From contig JAJDEK010000237.1 in assembly GCA_029259875.1 (NCBI GenBank), forward strand, positions 1 to 5,328: a stretch of DNA of 5,328 bases. Direction: 5' to 3'. This DNA comes from Planctomycetaceae bacterium. Lineage in GTDB: Bacteria > Planctomycetota > Planctomycetia > Planctomycetales > Planctomycetaceae. This document shows, piece by piece, positions 4,219 to 5,328 of this stretch (position 1 is its first letter; every line of letters begins with the position of its first letter). The position numbers and the translations under genes are program-made. The notes under the pieces are model-generated. The model had not been told where the DNA came from, did not search any database, and saw nothing but the letters and a program-made list of their open reading frames with translations.

Positions 4219-4965
4219 TTAATACCGCTTGTAGATTTTTGACAATTCCAGTAGTTCTTGCAGGAAAGCAGCGGAATGTTTGGTGACCGCATTTTTAAAC
4301 AACTCGCCCTTCTCGGGAGTTGCCTGAGAAGGATGCCCCGTATGCCCTTCACCGCCTGAGAGCGTATGCATTGACCACATATCTTGTAAAGGGGCTTTAA
4401 AGTGGGGAGTCGGATTATCAATCCGCTCATCTCTCACATGCTCTGCTTGCAGCGCAAGCATTAAGGATGTTTCAACATCACCGCAGTGGACTTCAAATCC
4501 ACGTGCAAACGTGTCATAAATATCTTGTGGCACTAGCTCCCAGGGATTGATATAAAAAAGATGACATTTTTGCTTTTCACAATTCAATTCGCGAATAATT
4601 GGTTTCAAAATAAAGTTACCACCATGCCAGGGACAAACGATTAAATGTTGAATTCCTTCCGCTTCCAGAGAATTCCAAATGTCTCGGATGATCGAGCGCA
4701 TTGTGAGCGGAGTAAAACTAATCGTTCCCTTATACCCCGTATTTTCTTCGGAAGAAGAGATTGGCAGAGTGGGCAAAAGAAATACATGCCCAGGCCAATC
4801 AATATTCGTCAAGATTTCTGTTGAAAGTGCGTCTGCCAAAATCGTATCAGTGGCAAGCGGCAAGTGTCGCGAATGCTGTTCGGTCGCTCCGATTGGCAGA
4901 AACGCCAGATTAGGCTTGAGCTCATCCAACTCAAAGGCAGTGTTTTGATCTGTTAGTATTTCCAT
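4219..4965 (-). CDS. Creatininase-family amidohydrolase
   Basis: A 248-residue protein of the creatininase / MftE-like superfamily: cytoplasmic metal-dependent hydrolases acting on C-N bonds of small cyclic or linear amides. The length is normal for the family. Motifs: PIGATEQH at 24-31, LPLATD at 35-40, TGYKGTISFTP at 76-86, HGGN at 114-117 and HCGDVETS at 160-167. By analogy with the family, E29, H31, D40, H114 and E165 are the likely divalent-metal ligands. The usual G after EQH is S here. The C-terminal GHTGHPSQATPEKG is also family-like. No signal peptide. ATG at 4963-4965 is the start; another ATG ten bases upstream is out of frame, and no strong Shine-Dalgarno is seen. It follows the thioredoxin-like gene by 39 nt on the same strand, probably in one transcript. 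The substrate cannot be told; true creatininase activity should not be assumed. Confidence 0.9.
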   Translation of the reverse strand: MEILTDQNTAFELDELKPNLAFLPIGATEQHSRHLPLATDTILADALSTEILTNIDWPGHVFLLPTLPISSSEENTGYKGTISFTPLTMRSIIRDIWNSLEAEGIQHLIVCPWHGGNFILKPIIRELNCEKQKCHLFYINPWELVPQDIYDTFARGFEVHCGDVETSLMLALQAEHVRDERIDNPTPHFKAPLQDMWSMHTLSGGEGHTGHPSQATPEKGELFKNAVTKHSAAFLQELLELSKIYKRY

Positions 4966-5004
4966 TATATTCCATTTTCACAATGTGCAGATATCTTGTC
5001 CGCA

Positions 5005-5328
5005 TCAACGTTCGAGTAACTTTCGAACCTGTTTGGCAATTTGTTTAGTTCCCATCGACGGCTTGAATTCCTGAATGGGTTTCCCATCTACTCCTGTCAG
5101 CGCAATGAATGCGGTTTCGGAACGACCATCTACCAGCGGAGTGAGTTGAAGTTCATCAAGACGTTGATCCGTTTTTTGGCGTGATTTCGGGTCACTTAAA
5201 TCAAACTCGATAAACTCCAATGGAGTATCATCGAGAGACTCTTCAAGTTCCTGATAAACTTCGCCTGTAGCACGACAATGCGGACATGCATTACTGTGAC
5301 TACGAAATGCCACAAGTCGATATGCCAC
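5005..5328 (-). CDS. Thioredoxin-fold protein with CPHC motif (5'-partial)
   Basis: The C-terminal 107 residues of a protein whose start lies beyond the right edge; the GTG at the very end of the window is most simply an internal Val. It opens with a hydrophobic strand (AYRLVAF), then SHSNACPHC, giving a CxxC pair at visible residues 15 and 18 at the head of a helix, as in thioredoxin-like redox proteins. A second strand (EFIEFDLSD, 38-46), a TP at 63-64 that may be the cis-Pro, a strand ETAFIAL with DGKPI (71-85) and a final basic helix complete the fold. The CxxC suggests disulfide exchange. The unseen N-terminus could hold a signal peptide or membrane anchor, so location is unknown. The creatininase-like gene lies 39 nt downstream. 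Confidence 0.8.
   Translation of the reverse strand: MAYRLVAFRSHSNACPHCRATGEVYQELEESLDDTPLEFIEFDLSDPKSRQKTDQRLDELQLTPLVDGRSETAFIALTGVDGKPIQEFKPSMGTKQIAKQVRKLLER

Noticed and set aside
4679..4948. Plus-strand open frame opposite the creatininase-like gene
   Set aside because: Shadow of a well-supported gene with intact family motifs on the other strand.

Overview
The window looks like chromosomal DNA of a planctomycete (Planctomycetia, Gimesia/Rubinisphaera-like; inferred from protein style only). The clues are a Hanks-type Ser/Thr kinase with the DWG variant of the DFG motif and a transmembrane C-terminal sensor half, a creatininase-family protein, moderate GC, and tRNA genes without an encoded CCA. 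No database search was possible.

Layout. (1) Positions 1-2148, plus strand: a Ser/Thr kinase gene whose beginning lies outside the window. It has a cytoplasmic kinase domain, one membrane helix and a probable dCache sensor domain. (2) Positions 2149-2233: a short convergent spacer with an inverted repeat that reaches into the last tRNA gene. (3) Positions 2234-3798, minus strand: a dense array of 16 tRNA genes. In transcription order they are Glu(CTC), Lys(TTT), Thr(TGT), Gly(GCC), Pro(TGG), Asn(GTT), Trp(CCA), Leu(TAG), Asp(GTC), Leu(TAA), Tyr(GTA), Leu(CAG), Met(CAT), Ala(TGC), Ser(GCT), Arg(ACG). Spacers run from 5 to 75 nt; there is no rRNA and no convincing protein gene inside. (4) Positions 3799-4218: about 420 nt without a credible gene, holding a good minus-strand intrinsic terminator and two weaker hairpins. 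(5) Positions 4219-4965, minus: a creatininase-family amidohydrolase. (6) Positions 5005-5328, minus: the C-terminal part of a thioredoxin-fold protein with a CPHC motif, 39 nt upstream of the creatininase-like gene and probably co-transcribed with it.

The tRNA array is the striking part. It covers 14 amino acids, with three Leu isoacceptors, and several members depart from the consensus. Six lack the near-universal U8, two have poorly formed D-arms, two Leu tRNAs have very short variable arms, one Glu tRNA has a T-stem of only three pairs, and three carry a G1-U72 pair. None encodes CCA, yet 13 of 16 have CT directly after the discriminator base. This resembles the large, partly degenerate tRNA arrays known from some phages, plasmids and integrative elements. 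No integrase or phage gene is visible here, so a mobile origin is only a hypothesis.
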